From Pelagibacteraceae bacterium AG-426-G09 (lineage in GTDB: Bacteria; Pseudomonadota; Alphaproteobacteria; Pelagibacterales; Pelagibacteraceae), in assembly GCA_003210075.1 (NCBI GenBank), contig QCNR01000002.1, positions 19,811 to 83,810 of the forward strand: 64,000 bases of DNA. Reading direction: 5' to 3'. Each line of letters begins with the position of its first letter. The first letter of the stretch is position 1. The position numbers and the translations under genes are program-made. Under the pieces are notes generated by a model. That model was not told the DNA's origin. It did no database searches and worked only from the letters and a program-made list of their open reading frames with translations. Shown in pieces: positions 26,529 to 34,950 of this stretch.

Positions 26529-27644
26529 TTATAGTCCTGCTTTCATTGCTTCCCATTTTTCACCAAGTTCTGTGCCATTGTCTGCCCAGAAAAATGGATC
26601 TACTAAGAAGTAATTTTTAGTGTTATTTGGAGCTGTTGGCATTTGCGGCATCATTTCCGTTTTACCGTCTTTGTACCAAGGCTCATTCTTTTTGATAACA
26701 TCTAAAGATGATATTCTGTATGGTGCGTAAGCAATATACTTAGCACTACCAGCTAACATTTCTGTATTTGTCATCATAGCAAGAGCTTTCTTAGCATCAG
26801 CTTCGTTTGGTCCACCTTTTACAAGTGCAAAATATTCGTAGTCAAGACCTTGACCATCCCATACTTGTACAAGCGGTGCACCTTCGCCAACGATTGCATT
26901 AAAGAATCTTCCGTTCCAACCAGTTGCCATTACAACTTCACCACTCATTAAAAGTTCTGGTGGTTGAGCACCTGCTGACCAGAATACACATCCACCTTTT
27001 GGATCTGTACATAATGCTTTGATTTTATCCATAGCTCTTTGAACACCTTTTTCAGTTTCTAAAGCTTTGTAAATTTTCTCTCCACCTTTTCCTGGTTTAA
27101 TACCATCTGCTGCTAAAGCAATTTCTAAGTTTGTAAGAGCACTTTTGTAAATTGCTCTTTTACCTGGAAACTTTTTAGTGTTGAAAAAATCTTTGATAGT
27201 TTTTGGAGTACCTTTAACATTGTTTTTGTTATAAGCGTAGTTCCAAGAATATAAGATGTTTCCTACAGCACATTTACTTGGCATTGGTGCAAAGAAATCT
27301 TTGCTTGCAGGAGTTCCATCTGGAGCTGCTGGAAAGTCTTTGTCGAAATCAAATTCTACAAATATTCCTTCGTCACATCCATTGATGGTATCAAATGCAA
27401 ACACGTCAATAATATCCCACGTAATTGCACCTGCTTCTTTTTGAGCTTTAATTTCTGATAAACCACCTGAGTAGTCAACCCAATTAATCTCAATACCCAA
27501 TTTTGATGCAGTTGGGTCTCCATAACCTAACTTTTGCGACTCTGTGTATGCTCCACCCCATGACGCAACCGTAACTGCGAATGCTGAAGTAGTGATAGAC
27601 AATGCAAAAGATAAAGCTAGGAAAAGCTTTGTTAATTTTTTCAT
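26529..27644 (-). CDS. potD: polyamine-type periplasmic solute-binding protein PotD
   Basis: 371 aa. Signal peptide (about residues 1-23, cut near SAFAVTVASWGG). It is a cluster D-type binding protein with ASWGGAYTESQ at the N-terminus, as in PotD/PotF relatives. It binds the substrate in the periplasm for PotABC. A good ribosome site (GGAGG) precedes the ATG, and the codons look well optimised compared with potB. It lies between potA and the hairpin. The ligand may be a polyamine, choline-like or ectoine-like compound. Confidence 0.87.
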   Translation of the reverse strand: MKKLTKLFLALSFALSITTSAFAVTVASWGGAYTESQKLGYGDPTASKLGIEINWVDYSGGLSEIKAQKEAGAITWDIIDVFAFDTINGCDEGIFVEFDFDKDFPAAPDGTPASKDFFAPMPSKCAVGNILYSWNYAYNKNNVKGTPKTIKDFFNTKKFPGKRAIYKSALTNLEIALAADGIKPGKGGEKIYKALETEKGVQRAMDKIKALCTDPKGGCVFWSAGAQPPELLMSGEVVMATGWNGRFFNAIVGEGAPLVQVWDGQGLDYEYFALVKGGPNEADAKKALAMMTNTEMLAGSAKYIAYAPYRISSLDVIKKNEPWYKDGKTEMMPQMPTAPNNTKNYFLVDPFFWADNGTELGEKWEAMKAGL

Positions 27645-27751
27645 TTATCCTCCGTTTAAACGTTTTTTTAAAAGAATAATTACAACAATTTACAATTCAT
27701 AAGTCAACAGCTCAAAAATACTAAATGTGGATAATTTTAGAGTGATATTTG

Positions 27752-28840
27752 TTACTTTGGGTCTAATGCTCTAGCATCAGTGCTATTCCAGCCAATATTA
27801 ATTTCGTTTCCTAGTTTAATATCCAAATTTGCTGAACTATTAGGAACTTTTAAAATAAATTCATTATTACCAAGTAGATTCAATCTAACTCTTGTATGGT
27901 CACCATGATAAATAACTTCTTCTATTTTGCCTTTATGACTGTTGTCCATTTTCTCATCAGGGTTTATAAGTGCTCTTTCAGGTCTTAATGAAACGGTAGT
28001 TTTTTCTCCTTTGGATTTAACTGTTATGGGATTAGCAAAAATTTCACCACCACTGTTTAGCTTAACCTTGCACTTACCATTAGTAACATCAATAACTTCA
28101 CCTGCAAAAGTATTATTTTCCCCAATGAATTTTGCAACAAAAGAATTAACTGGTGACTCGTATAATTGGTCTGGTGAAGAAAGTTGTTGAACTTTACCAT
28201 CGTTAAATACTGCAATTCTATTAGACATTGTTAAAGCTTCACCTTGGTCATGTGTAACATAAACAACTGTAACACCAATACTTTCATGTATATGTTTAAT
28301 TTCGTACTGCATGCTTTCTCTTAAATTTTTATCTAGCGCTCCAAGTGGTTCATCCATCAAAACAACGGCTGGATCAAATACTAATGCTCTAGCAACAGCA
28401 ACTCTTTGTTGTTGGCCTCCTGAGAGCTGTCCTGGCATTCTTGACTCATATCCTGCTAATGAAACCATAGATAAAGCTTTATCTACTTTTTTATCTATTT
28501 CATCTTTGGGAATTTTTCTTACTCTTAATGGAAAAGCTAAATTTTCATATACCGTCATATGTGGGAACAAAGCATAATTTTGGAATACCATTCCAATTCC
28601 TCTTTTATGTGGAGGTATATTTGAAATAGGATTTCCATCTAAATAAATTTCACCGTTTGTAGGTGTTTCGAAACCAGCCAACATCATTAAGCAAGTTGTT
28701 TTTCCTGACCCAGATGGTCCAAGCATCGTAATGAATTCACCTTCAGCAATATCTAAGTTTAAATCTTTGACGACAAGAACTTTTCCGTCATAACTTTTAT
28801 CAACTTTTGCGAATTTAACGAATTCTTTGTTATTGGGCAT
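27752..28840 (-). CDS. potA: polyamine-type ABC transporter ATPase PotA
   Basis: 362 aa. Walker A GPSGSGKTT, signature LSGGQQQRVAVARAL, Walker B VVLMDEPLGALD, switch His in THDQGEALT, and a C-terminal TOBE regulatory domain. It energises the PotBC permease at the inner membrane. The gap of about 107 bp before potD is A/T-rich, contains CGTTTAAACG and may hold a potD promoter. Confidence 0.92.
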   Translation of the reverse strand: MPNNKEFVKFAKVDKSYDGKVLVVKDLNLDIAEGEFITMLGPSGSGKTTCLMMLAGFETPTNGEIYLDGNPISNIPPHKRGIGMVFQNYALFPHMTVYENLAFPLRVRKIPKDEIDKKVDKALSMVSLAGYESRMPGQLSGGQQQRVAVARALVFDPAVVLMDEPLGALDKNLRESMQYEIKHIHESIGVTVVYVTHDQGEALTMSNRIAVFNDGKVQQLSSPDQLYESPVNSFVAKFIGENNTFAGEVIDVTNGKCKVKLNSGGEIFANPITVKSKGEKTTVSLRPERALINPDEKMDNSHKGKIEEVIYHGDHTRVRLNLLGNNEFILKVPNSSANLDIKLGNEINIGWNSTDARALDPK

Positions 28841-28886
28841 CGGATGAATTTAAAACATTTGTGAAGAAGATTATCAATAGTTAATT

Positions 28887-30056
28887 TTAGCTCTTTATAT
28901 GCAGTTCTTTTGAAAGATTACAAAATAATTCTGATCCAGTTTCAGTAACTCTAACAGACTCTGAGGCTTCTACTCCCCACTCACCAAACTGCATTACAGC
29001 AATCATATGAAAACAAATATTTTTTTCTAATACTGTTTTGTCTCCTTTAGAAATATTTAATGTGTGCTCTCCCCAATCTGGTGGATAACCAATTCCAATT
29101 GAATAACCAGTTCTCGATTTTTTTTCGATACCATACTTATCTAAAACTTTCCAAAATGCTTGCGCAACATCATCAGCAGTATTTCCTGGTTTAGTTACAT
29201 CTATACCTGCATGAAGTGCTTCTATAGTTTTTTTCATTGTATCTATTTTTTTTTGATCAGGTTTCCCAAGAAGAACGGTTCTAGCCATAGGACAGTGATA
29301 TCTTCTATAAACTCCAGATAATTCAATAATAGTTGCCTCCCCTTCTACAAACTTGTTATCGCTCCATGTTAAATGAGATGCAGATGTACCTTTTCCAGTT
29401 GGTAAGAGTGGAACTATTGCGGAATAGTCTCCACCATATTCATTTGTCCCTTTTATTAATGTACTCGCAATCTCTGAAACCAAATCATTTTGTCTAACAC
29501 CGGGTTTAATAAATTCAAAAGCTTTTTTCATTCCAAGCTCAGTAATCTTACTTGCTTTCTTCATTAAATTTATCTCTGCATCAGATTTAACTACTCTTGC
29601 CCAATTGACTAATCTTTCGCTGTCAATTAGTTTTGCGTTAGGTAAGCCATCTAATAATTTTTTATACGAATATGCTGTAAAATAATGGGCGTCCATTTCT
29701 AATCCAATATTTAAACTTTCCCATTTCCTTTTCTTTATTAATTCTACAATTGCGTCATAAGGATGAGTTGGCCATGTATGAATATATTTTTCATCATAAG
29801 AAATTATATTTTCATGTTTTATATAACAGTTAATATATGCGCCTCCTGCATCTTGAGCTCTAACAAATAATAATGGTTCATCAGCATCTATATGTATTAT
29901 TGCACATTGGGCGTAATAAAATGACCAAGCATCATAGCCAGTAAGATAGTTTATATTTGGAGTGTCTTGTGAAATTAAAAGATCAATACCTTTTTCTTGC
30001 ATAGATTTTTTAACTTTATCTAGCCTCTCTTTATATTCCTCTTTTGAAAATAACAT
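28887..30056 (-). CDS. M24-family hydrolase, ectoine hydrolase (DoeA/EutD)-like
   Basis: About 389 aa. Pita-bread creatinase/aminopeptidase P fold: an N-terminal creatinase domain (GIDLLISQDTPNINYLTGYDAWSFYYAQ, very like DoeA) and a C-terminal domain with family histidines and acidic residues (GIGYPPDWGEHTLN). The track starts at a TTG (30080); I prefer the ATG at 30056, one base after the preceding stop. Ectoine hydrolase opens the ectoine ring. The canonical doe/eut partners eutBC or doeBD are absent from the window, so the substrate may differ (for example creatine- or peptide-like). Confidence 0.72.
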   Translation of the reverse strand: MLFSKEEYKERLDKVKKSMQEKGIDLLISQDTPNINYLTGYDAWSFYYAQCAIIHIDADEPLLFVRAQDAGGAYINCYIKHENIISYDEKYIHTWPTHPYDAIVELIKKRKWESLNIGLEMDAHYFTAYSYKKLLDGLPNAKLIDSERLVNWARVVKSDAEINLMKKASKITELGMKKAFEFIKPGVRQNDLVSEIASTLIKGTNEYGGDYSAIVPLLPTGKGTSASHLTWSDNKFVEGEATIIELSGVYRRYHCPMARTVLLGKPDQKKIDTMKKTIEALHAGIDVTKPGNTADDVAQAFWKVLDKYGIEKKSRTGYSIGIGYPPDWGEHTLNISKGDKTVLEKNICFHMIAVMQFGEWGVEASESVRVTETGSELFCNLSKELHIKS

Positions 30057-30057
30057 T

Positions 30058-30801
30058 TTAATTTGAGAATAATTTTCCAAATCCAGTAACAGATTTATTC
30101 ATTCCTATTTTTTCTAAAGTTTCCCAAATTAAAGCCTGGTTACTAGATAAAACCATTTTTTTATGTTTTTTTTCTAACCTATCTATTATCGCTAAAGCTG
30201 GAAGAGCTGTACAAGAAATAAATAAAGCATCAGCATCATTTAGTTTAATATTAGACAACACCTCATACAAATATTCTGGATCAACTTTTCCAATATCTAT
30301 ATCTGATTCTATATCAAAATAGGAATTAGATGTTATTTCAAATCCTTCTTTTTTAAAAAATTCAATTACTTCATCATTTAATTTTTTTGGGTACGGAGTA
30401 AATAAATAAATTTTTTTTATATCTAATTTTTTTAACGCATTTACAGCTGCTGTGCTTGGAGTTGTTACACTTGTGTTTGGTTTTGCTTTTTTAATTTTTT
30501 CTTCAATTGAATTATATCCAGCTGCTATTGTTCCTGAAGTACATCCATAAGCGACACAGTCTATTTTTTCATCAGGCAATATATCTTTGGTAACTTCAGT
30601 AATTTTCTCAGACATTTTAATTAGATTTTCAGATGTTAGAGGATTAAAGGTTTCTATTCTATTTACAAAAAAATCAATCTTCTTATCTTTAATAACGCTA
30701 ATGAAATCTTTTTCGATCATATAATCGCTGGATAGCGCAATTAAACCTATTTTTGGATTTAATTCCTTTAAAAATTTAGGTAGTATTTTTTTTGTTTCCA
30801 T
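30058..30801 (-). CDS. Asp/Glu racemase-superfamily protein (EutA / arylmalonate decarboxylase / maleate isomerase-like)
   Basis: 247 aa. Two catalytic cysteines of the superfamily are in the expected places: VAYGCTSGT (about residue 85) and LFISCTALPA (about residue 195), with the TPSTAAVNAL and YLFTPYPKKLN segments typical of maleate isomerase/EutA. It acts on a small dicarboxylate or amino acid. It is coupled to the DoeA-like gene (stop-start almost touching), which is the eutA-eutD pairing seen in ectoine-use clusters. The real substrate is unproven. Confidence 0.75.
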   Translation of the reverse strand: METKKILPKFLKELNPKIGLIALSSDYMIEKDFISVIKDKKIDFFVNRIETFNPLTSENLIKMSEKITEVTKDILPDEKIDCVAYGCTSGTIAAGYNSIEEKIKKAKPNTSVTTPSTAAVNALKKLDIKKIYLFTPYPKKLNDEVIEFFKKEGFEITSNSYFDIESDIDIGKVDPEYLYEVLSNIKLNDADALFISCTALPALAIIDRLEKKHKKMVLSSNQALIWETLEKIGMNKSVTGFGKLFSN

Positions 30802-30839
30802 ATTTTTTTAAATATATCCTAAAGTTATATTTTGTGATA

Positions 30840-30936
30840 TAAATAACGCAAGCGATACATAACTCGTCGTTTTAACTTCATAAGCTAAACGAAAGTGGGA
30901 TCGGTCGTCTTTAAATTAGTTTTTAAAGGAGGCTTA
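30840..30936 (+). promoter_or_regulatory. candidate structured leader / riboswitch-like element
   Basis: A G+C-richer stretch in an otherwise A/T-rich gap. Hairpin 1 (30867-30892) folds UCGUUUUA with UAAACGA (one bulged U), plus CUU/AAG around a CAU loop. Hairpin 2 (30909-30928) is CUUUAAA-UUAGUU-UUUAAAG, and its 3' arm overlaps the ribosome site AAAGGAGG (30925-30932) of the ATG at 30937. Such a fold would hide the ribosome site. The conserved-looking core AAGCUAAACGAAAGUGGGAUCGG lies between them. No known riboswitch class was recognised. Confidence 0.45.
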
Positions 30937-32103
30937 ATGAACTTTGGCTATTTTTGTAATACCACCAATTGGAATAAAAAATCTTATACGCAATTATTAG
31001 AAGAAGCTAGGGAGATAGCAATTTATTGTGATCAAAGTAATTGGAATTCAATTTGGTTTACTGAACATCATTTTAATCATGAAGGAATGGAAGTTTGTAC
31101 AAATCCATTAATGATGTGTACCGATGCTGCCGCAAGAACAAATCAAATTAGATTGGGACAAGCTTGTAATGTAATTACATTTCATAATCCAATTAGACTA
31201 GCTGAAGATATTGCTACTTTAGATCAAATGTCAAAAGGTAGAGTAGAAGTTGGTATTGGAAGAGGCGTTTACGGAAGAGAAGCTGTACACATGAACAAAG
31301 AAGCTGATCTAAAAGATCAAGCAAAAAACTTTAGATTATTTTCAGAAACACTTGAAATAATGAAAAAGGCTTGGACAGAAGATTTTTTTTCTCATAAAGG
31401 AGAATTTTACAACTACCCATCAGATAATTTTGTATGGCAACATGATATGAGCCCACCGATTGATGGTGTAGTGGAAAAACAAACAAACGTATTAAAAAAA
31501 ATAAGTGTTCTTCCAAAACCATATCAACAACCTCATCCACCTATTTCTCAAGTGGTTGATGGTGAAAGATCAATTCAGTGGGCCGCAGAAAATGGAATTA
31601 AAACAATAATGTGGATCCCTACAGTTAAAGCTCTCAAGAAAAGATTTGAAATTTATAGAGATGCAAAATCAAAAGCTGAAAATAGAGATGTTCCATTAGG
31701 AGAGGGAATTTCTTTAGTAAGAGATATGTTTGTTGCTGAAACAATGGAAGACGCAAAAAAGATGGCTGGAGAACATATTGTAAATTATATGAGATGGGTG
31801 TGTCACTGGAGAGGTTTGGGTAATCATATGGATCCAGATGAAAAGTTACCAGAAACAAAAAATAAATTAGATCTTTTAAATTATGAGTTTTTACATGGTA
31901 GAAATCTTTTATTTGGGACACCAGATTATGTAGTAAGTAAAATTAAAGAACTTCAACAAGAATTAAATCTTCAAAATTTACAGGTGTGGTCAAATTTTCC
32001 TGGAGTAAAACATGAAGATAGTATGAGAAGTATTAAATTATTTACAGAAGAAGTTATGCCAAAAATAAACGCTTTGGATGCAAATATCCAAAGAGCAAGC
32101 TAA
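30937..32103 (+). CDS. luciferase-like (LLM-class) flavin-dependent monooxygenase
   Basis: 388 aa. I reject the track's GTG start at 30895 and use the ATG at 30937, which has AAAGGAGG five bases before it and matches family N-termini (MNFGYFCNTTNW). TIM-barrel luciferase family signatures include SIWFTEHHF, AARTNQIRLG, RLAEDIATLDQMSKGRVEVGIGRG and PPISQVVDG. Such enzymes use reduced FMN and oxygen to cleave C-N, C-S or C-C bonds. First gene of a five-gene unit, overlapping the next by one base. No flavin reductase lies nearby. Confidence 0.85.
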   Translation: MNFGYFCNTTNWNKKSYTQLLEEAREIAIYCDQSNWNSIWFTEHHFNHEGMEVCTNPLMMCTDAAARTNQIRLGQACNVITFHNPIRLAEDIATLDQMSKGRVEVGIGRGVYGREAVHMNKEADLKDQAKNFRLFSETLEIMKKAWTEDFFSHKGEFYNYPSDNFVWQHDMSPPIDGVVEKQTNVLKKISVLPKPYQQPHPPISQVVDGERSIQWAAENGIKTIMWIPTVKALKKRFEIYRDAKSKAENRDVPLGEGISLVRDMFVAETMEDAKKMAGEHIVNYMRWVCHWRGLGNHMDPDEKLPETKNKLDLLNYEFLHGRNLLFGTPDYVVSKIKELQQELNLQNLQVWSNFPGVKHEDSMRSIKLFTEEVMPKINALDANIQRAS

Positions 32104-32687
32104 TGGATTTAAAATTAAGAAAATTTACAAAATTTGTAGATAAAACTTTTATTGAAGGTGGAAAGAAAGCTAAAGAACCAGTTCTACTAGTTTCTGTTGC
32201 AGCAGTAATTCAAAATCCTTGGGCAGGAAAAGGTTTTGTTGAAAATTTAAAACCAGAAATTTTAGATCTTGCACCACAGTTAGGTGATTTATTAGTTCCA
32301 GAACTTGTGAAAGAGATTGGATCAGGTGATAAAATTTTAGCTTATGGAAAAGCAGCAATGGTTGGTTTAAATGGTGAAATTGAACATGCTTCTGCATTTA
32401 TACACACATTAAGATTTGGAAATAAGTTCAGGGATGCGGTTGGAGGAACTGCTTATTTAAGTTTTACAAACACAAGAGGTCCAGCGGGATCAAAGATTTC
32501 TATTCCAATGATGCATAAAACGGATGCTGGTTTGAGACCATTTTATTTAACTCATGAATTTACTATTCATGATGCACCAAACGAAGATGAGATAGTGGTT
32601 GCAATAGGTGGTGCACCATTTGGAAGAGCTCATGCAAGAACAGGTGATAGATATCAAGATATGAAAGAGATGGGTCTTTCAAAATAA
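32103..32687 (+). CDS. DUF1185 / amino acid synthesis family protein
   Basis: 194 aa. It matches the DUF1185 (PF06684, 'amino acid synthesis') family known mainly from genome context: VSVAAVIQNPWAGKG, the GKAAMVGLNGEIEHASAFIHT segment, and VVAIGGAPFGRAHARTGDR. The reaction is not established; structures in this family resemble YjgF/chorismate-mutase-like trimers. Its start overlaps the monooxygenase stop (TAATG), so the two are made together and probably act in consecutive steps. Confidence 0.8.
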   Translation: MDLKLRKFTKFVDKTFIEGGKKAKEPVLLVSVAAVIQNPWAGKGFVENLKPEILDLAPQLGDLLVPELVKEIGSGDKILAYGKAAMVGLNGEIEHASAFIHTLRFGNKFRDAVGGTAYLSFTNTRGPAGSKISIPMMHKTDAGLRPFYLTHEFTIHDAPNEDEIVVAIGGAPFGRAHARTGDRYQDMKEMGLSK

Positions 32688-32690
32688 TTA

Positions 32691-33476
32691 ATGTTATATA
32701 ATTTTGACAAAGATCAAAATCACTATTTTTTTAAAAATAATAAGTCAATTCCATTAGTTTTTATTCATGGTGTTGGACTTAATCAGGGTATGTGGCAACC
32801 ACAAATCAATTATTTTAAAGATGAAACTATACTTACTTATGACTTATTAGGACATGGCAAAACAAAGTATAATAAAAATACTATAAAAATTGAAGATTTT
32901 AGATCTCAATTAAAAAATTTATTAGTAAATTTAAATATTCAAAAAATTAACCTTGTAGGTTTTTCCATAGGTGCTTTAATAGCTATTGATTTTGTTTCTG
33001 AATATAAAAAATACTTTAACTCTTTAACCTTGATTGCGACTACATATAAAAGAACTGATGAAGAAAGGAAGAAAGTTATTGATAGATTAAATCTTGCAAA
33101 GAAAAATATGCCATTATCTAAACTTGCAATGAAAAGATGGTTTAGTGACAAATATCTAGAAAATAATCCTGCAGTATATAAAGAGTTTATGAATATTTTA
33201 AATAAATCGGGAGAAGACCATGAAAACTTTATTAAAGCATACGATTTATTTGCAAATTATATAGATGATGAAATAAAGGTAAAAAAAATAGATGTTAATA
33301 CTCTTATAATTACAGGATCAGATGATCCTGGCTCAACTTCTAAAATGTCCAGAGAATTAAATAACGATATACCTAATTCTAAATTTATTGAGATAAAAGG
33401 TGGAAAACATCTATGTAGTATTGAATGTTCAGATGATGTAAATATTGCAATAAAAGACCATATTAATAATGCCTGA
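32691..33476 (+). CDS. alpha/beta hydrolase
   Basis: 261 aa. Oxyanion segment FIHGVGLNQGMW, nucleophile elbow VGFSIGAL (Ser), acid loop TGSDDPGS, and His in GGKHLCSIE. The fold resembles PcaD/RutD-type ring-cleavage hydrolases. It lies between the DUF1185 gene (three-base gap) and an aldehyde dehydrogenase (eight-base overlap), consistent with hydrolysing the monooxygenase product. Substrate unknown. Confidence 0.85.
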   Translation: MLYNFDKDQNHYFFKNNKSIPLVFIHGVGLNQGMWQPQINYFKDETILTYDLLGHGKTKYNKNTIKIEDFRSQLKNLLVNLNIQKINLVGFSIGALIAIDFVSEYKKYFNSLTLIATTYKRTDEERKKVIDRLNLAKKNMPLSKLAMKRWFSDKYLENNPAVYKEFMNILNKSGEDHENFIKAYDLFANYIDDEIKVKKIDVNTLIITGSDDPGSTSKMSRELNNDIPNSKFIEIKGGKHLCSIECSDDVNIAIKDHINNA

Positions 33477-34950
33477 ATTAAAAAAATATAAAATGTTTAT
33501 TAATGGGGAGTGGGTTGACTCTGAAAGTAAAAAAACATTTGAAACTTTAAATCCAGAAAATAATAAACCATGGGCTGTAGTTCCTGAAGCAAGCGCTAAA
33601 GATGTTGATAAAGCAGTCAAATCTGCTCAAAAAGCTTTTGAAGGGGAATGGTCTAAAATATTGCCTAGAGAAAGAGCAAAATATTTAAGAGCTATCGGGA
33701 GCAAACTTAGAGAGAATGCTGAGCTATTAGGCAAAGTTGAAACAGTTGATACAGGTAAACTTTATAGAGAAACTTATAAACAAGCTAATTACATTGCTGA
33801 GTACTATGACTACTACGCAGGACTTGCAGATAAAATTGAAGGTACAGTTCTTCCAATTGATAAACCAAATATTCAAGCTATTACAACTAGAATTCCAATT
33901 GGAGTAATTGCAGCTATCGTTCCTTGGAATTCACAAATGTTTTTAACAGCAACTAAACTTGCACCTGCGCTTGCCATGGGAAATACTGTTGTAATTAAAG
34001 CATCAGAACTTGCGCCAGCTACGATGTTTGAATTTGCAAAATTAATTGAAGAAACAGGAATTCCTAAAGGAGTAGTAAATGTTATTACAGGTTTTGGAGA
34101 TCCATGCGGTAAAGCTTTAACAACTCATAATTTAGTTGAAAAGGTTGCATTCACAGGTGGTCCTGAAACAGCAAGGCATATAATAAGAAATTCTGCAGAA
34201 AATTTATCTGAAGTAAGTTTAGAACTTGGTGGAAAGAGTCCAGTTGCAGTATTCAACGATGCACATCAGGAAAATGCAGTTAATGGAATTACTGCTGGAA
34301 TTTTTGGTGCATCTGGACAAAGTTGTATTGCTGGTTCAAGATTATATTTACAAAAAGAAATTTATAATGAATTTTTAGATAAACTTACAGCTAGAGCAGA
34401 AAAAATAAAAATAGGAGCGCCAATGGATCCAGATACAGAAATGGGACCATTAAGTAATTTTAAACAATTAGAAGTTATTGAGAAAAACATAAAATTAACT
34501 TTAGAGCAAGGTGGAAAAATTAAATGTGGTGGCAAAAGACATTCATATTCAAATGAAGGATATTATTTTCCTCCAACAATTATTGAATGTGATAATCACA
34601 ACTTGCCAGTTGCAGAAAATGAATTATTTGGTCCTGTTTTGTCAGTTATGAAATTCGAAAACGAAAAAGAAGTAATTGAAAAGATGAATGATAATCAATT
34701 TGGATTATCCTCTGGAGTTTATACTAGCGATCTGGCTAGAGGATTAAGAGTTTCAAACGCAATCAGAGCAGGAATTACATTTGTAAATACATACAGATTA
34801 ATTTCACCATCTGCACCATTTGGAGGGATTAAAGATAGTGGATATGGAAAAGAAGCAGGCATCGACTCAATTAAAGACTACACAAGAGTTAAAACTATTT
34901 GGTACTACACATCTGACGAACCAACCCTCGATCCCTTTGCAATTAGATAG
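33469..34950 (+). CDS. aldehyde dehydrogenase
   Basis: 493 aa. Catalytic Cys in ASGQSCIAGSR, Glu in SLELGGKSPV, cofactor segment IVPWNSQMF and FTGGPETAR. It is closest in look to the betaine/hydroxymuconic-semialdehyde group of dehydrogenases. It should oxidise the aldehyde product of the preceding monooxygenase and hydrolase steps. It overlaps the hydrolase gene by eight bases and shares one base with the GTG start of the next gene. Confidence 0.87.
   Translation: MPELKKYKMFINGEWVDSESKKTFETLNPENNKPWAVVPEASAKDVDKAVKSAQKAFEGEWSKILPRERAKYLRAIGSKLRENAELLGKVETVDTGKLYRETYKQANYIAEYYDYYAGLADKIEGTVLPIDKPNIQAITTRIPIGVIAAIVPWNSQMFLTATKLAPALAMGNTVVIKASELAPATMFEFAKLIEETGIPKGVVNVITGFGDPCGKALTTHNLVEKVAFTGGPETARHIIRNSAENLSEVSLELGGKSPVAVFNDAHQENAVNGITAGIFGASGQSCIAGSRLYLQKEIYNEFLDKLTARAEKIKIGAPMDPDTEMGPLSNFKQLEVIEKNIKLTLEQGGKIKCGGKRHSYSNEGYYFPPTIIECDNHNLPVAENELFGPVLSVMKFENEKEVIEKMNDNQFGLSSGVYTSDLARGLRVSNAIRAGITFVNTYRLISPSAPFGGIKDSGYGKEAGIDSIKDYTRVKTIWYYTSDEPTLDPFAIR

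Noticed and set aside
30895-30936. GTG start of the monooxygenase given by the track
   Set aside because: The ATG at 30937 has a near-perfect ribosome site and matches family N-termini; the upstream codons belong to the structured leader.
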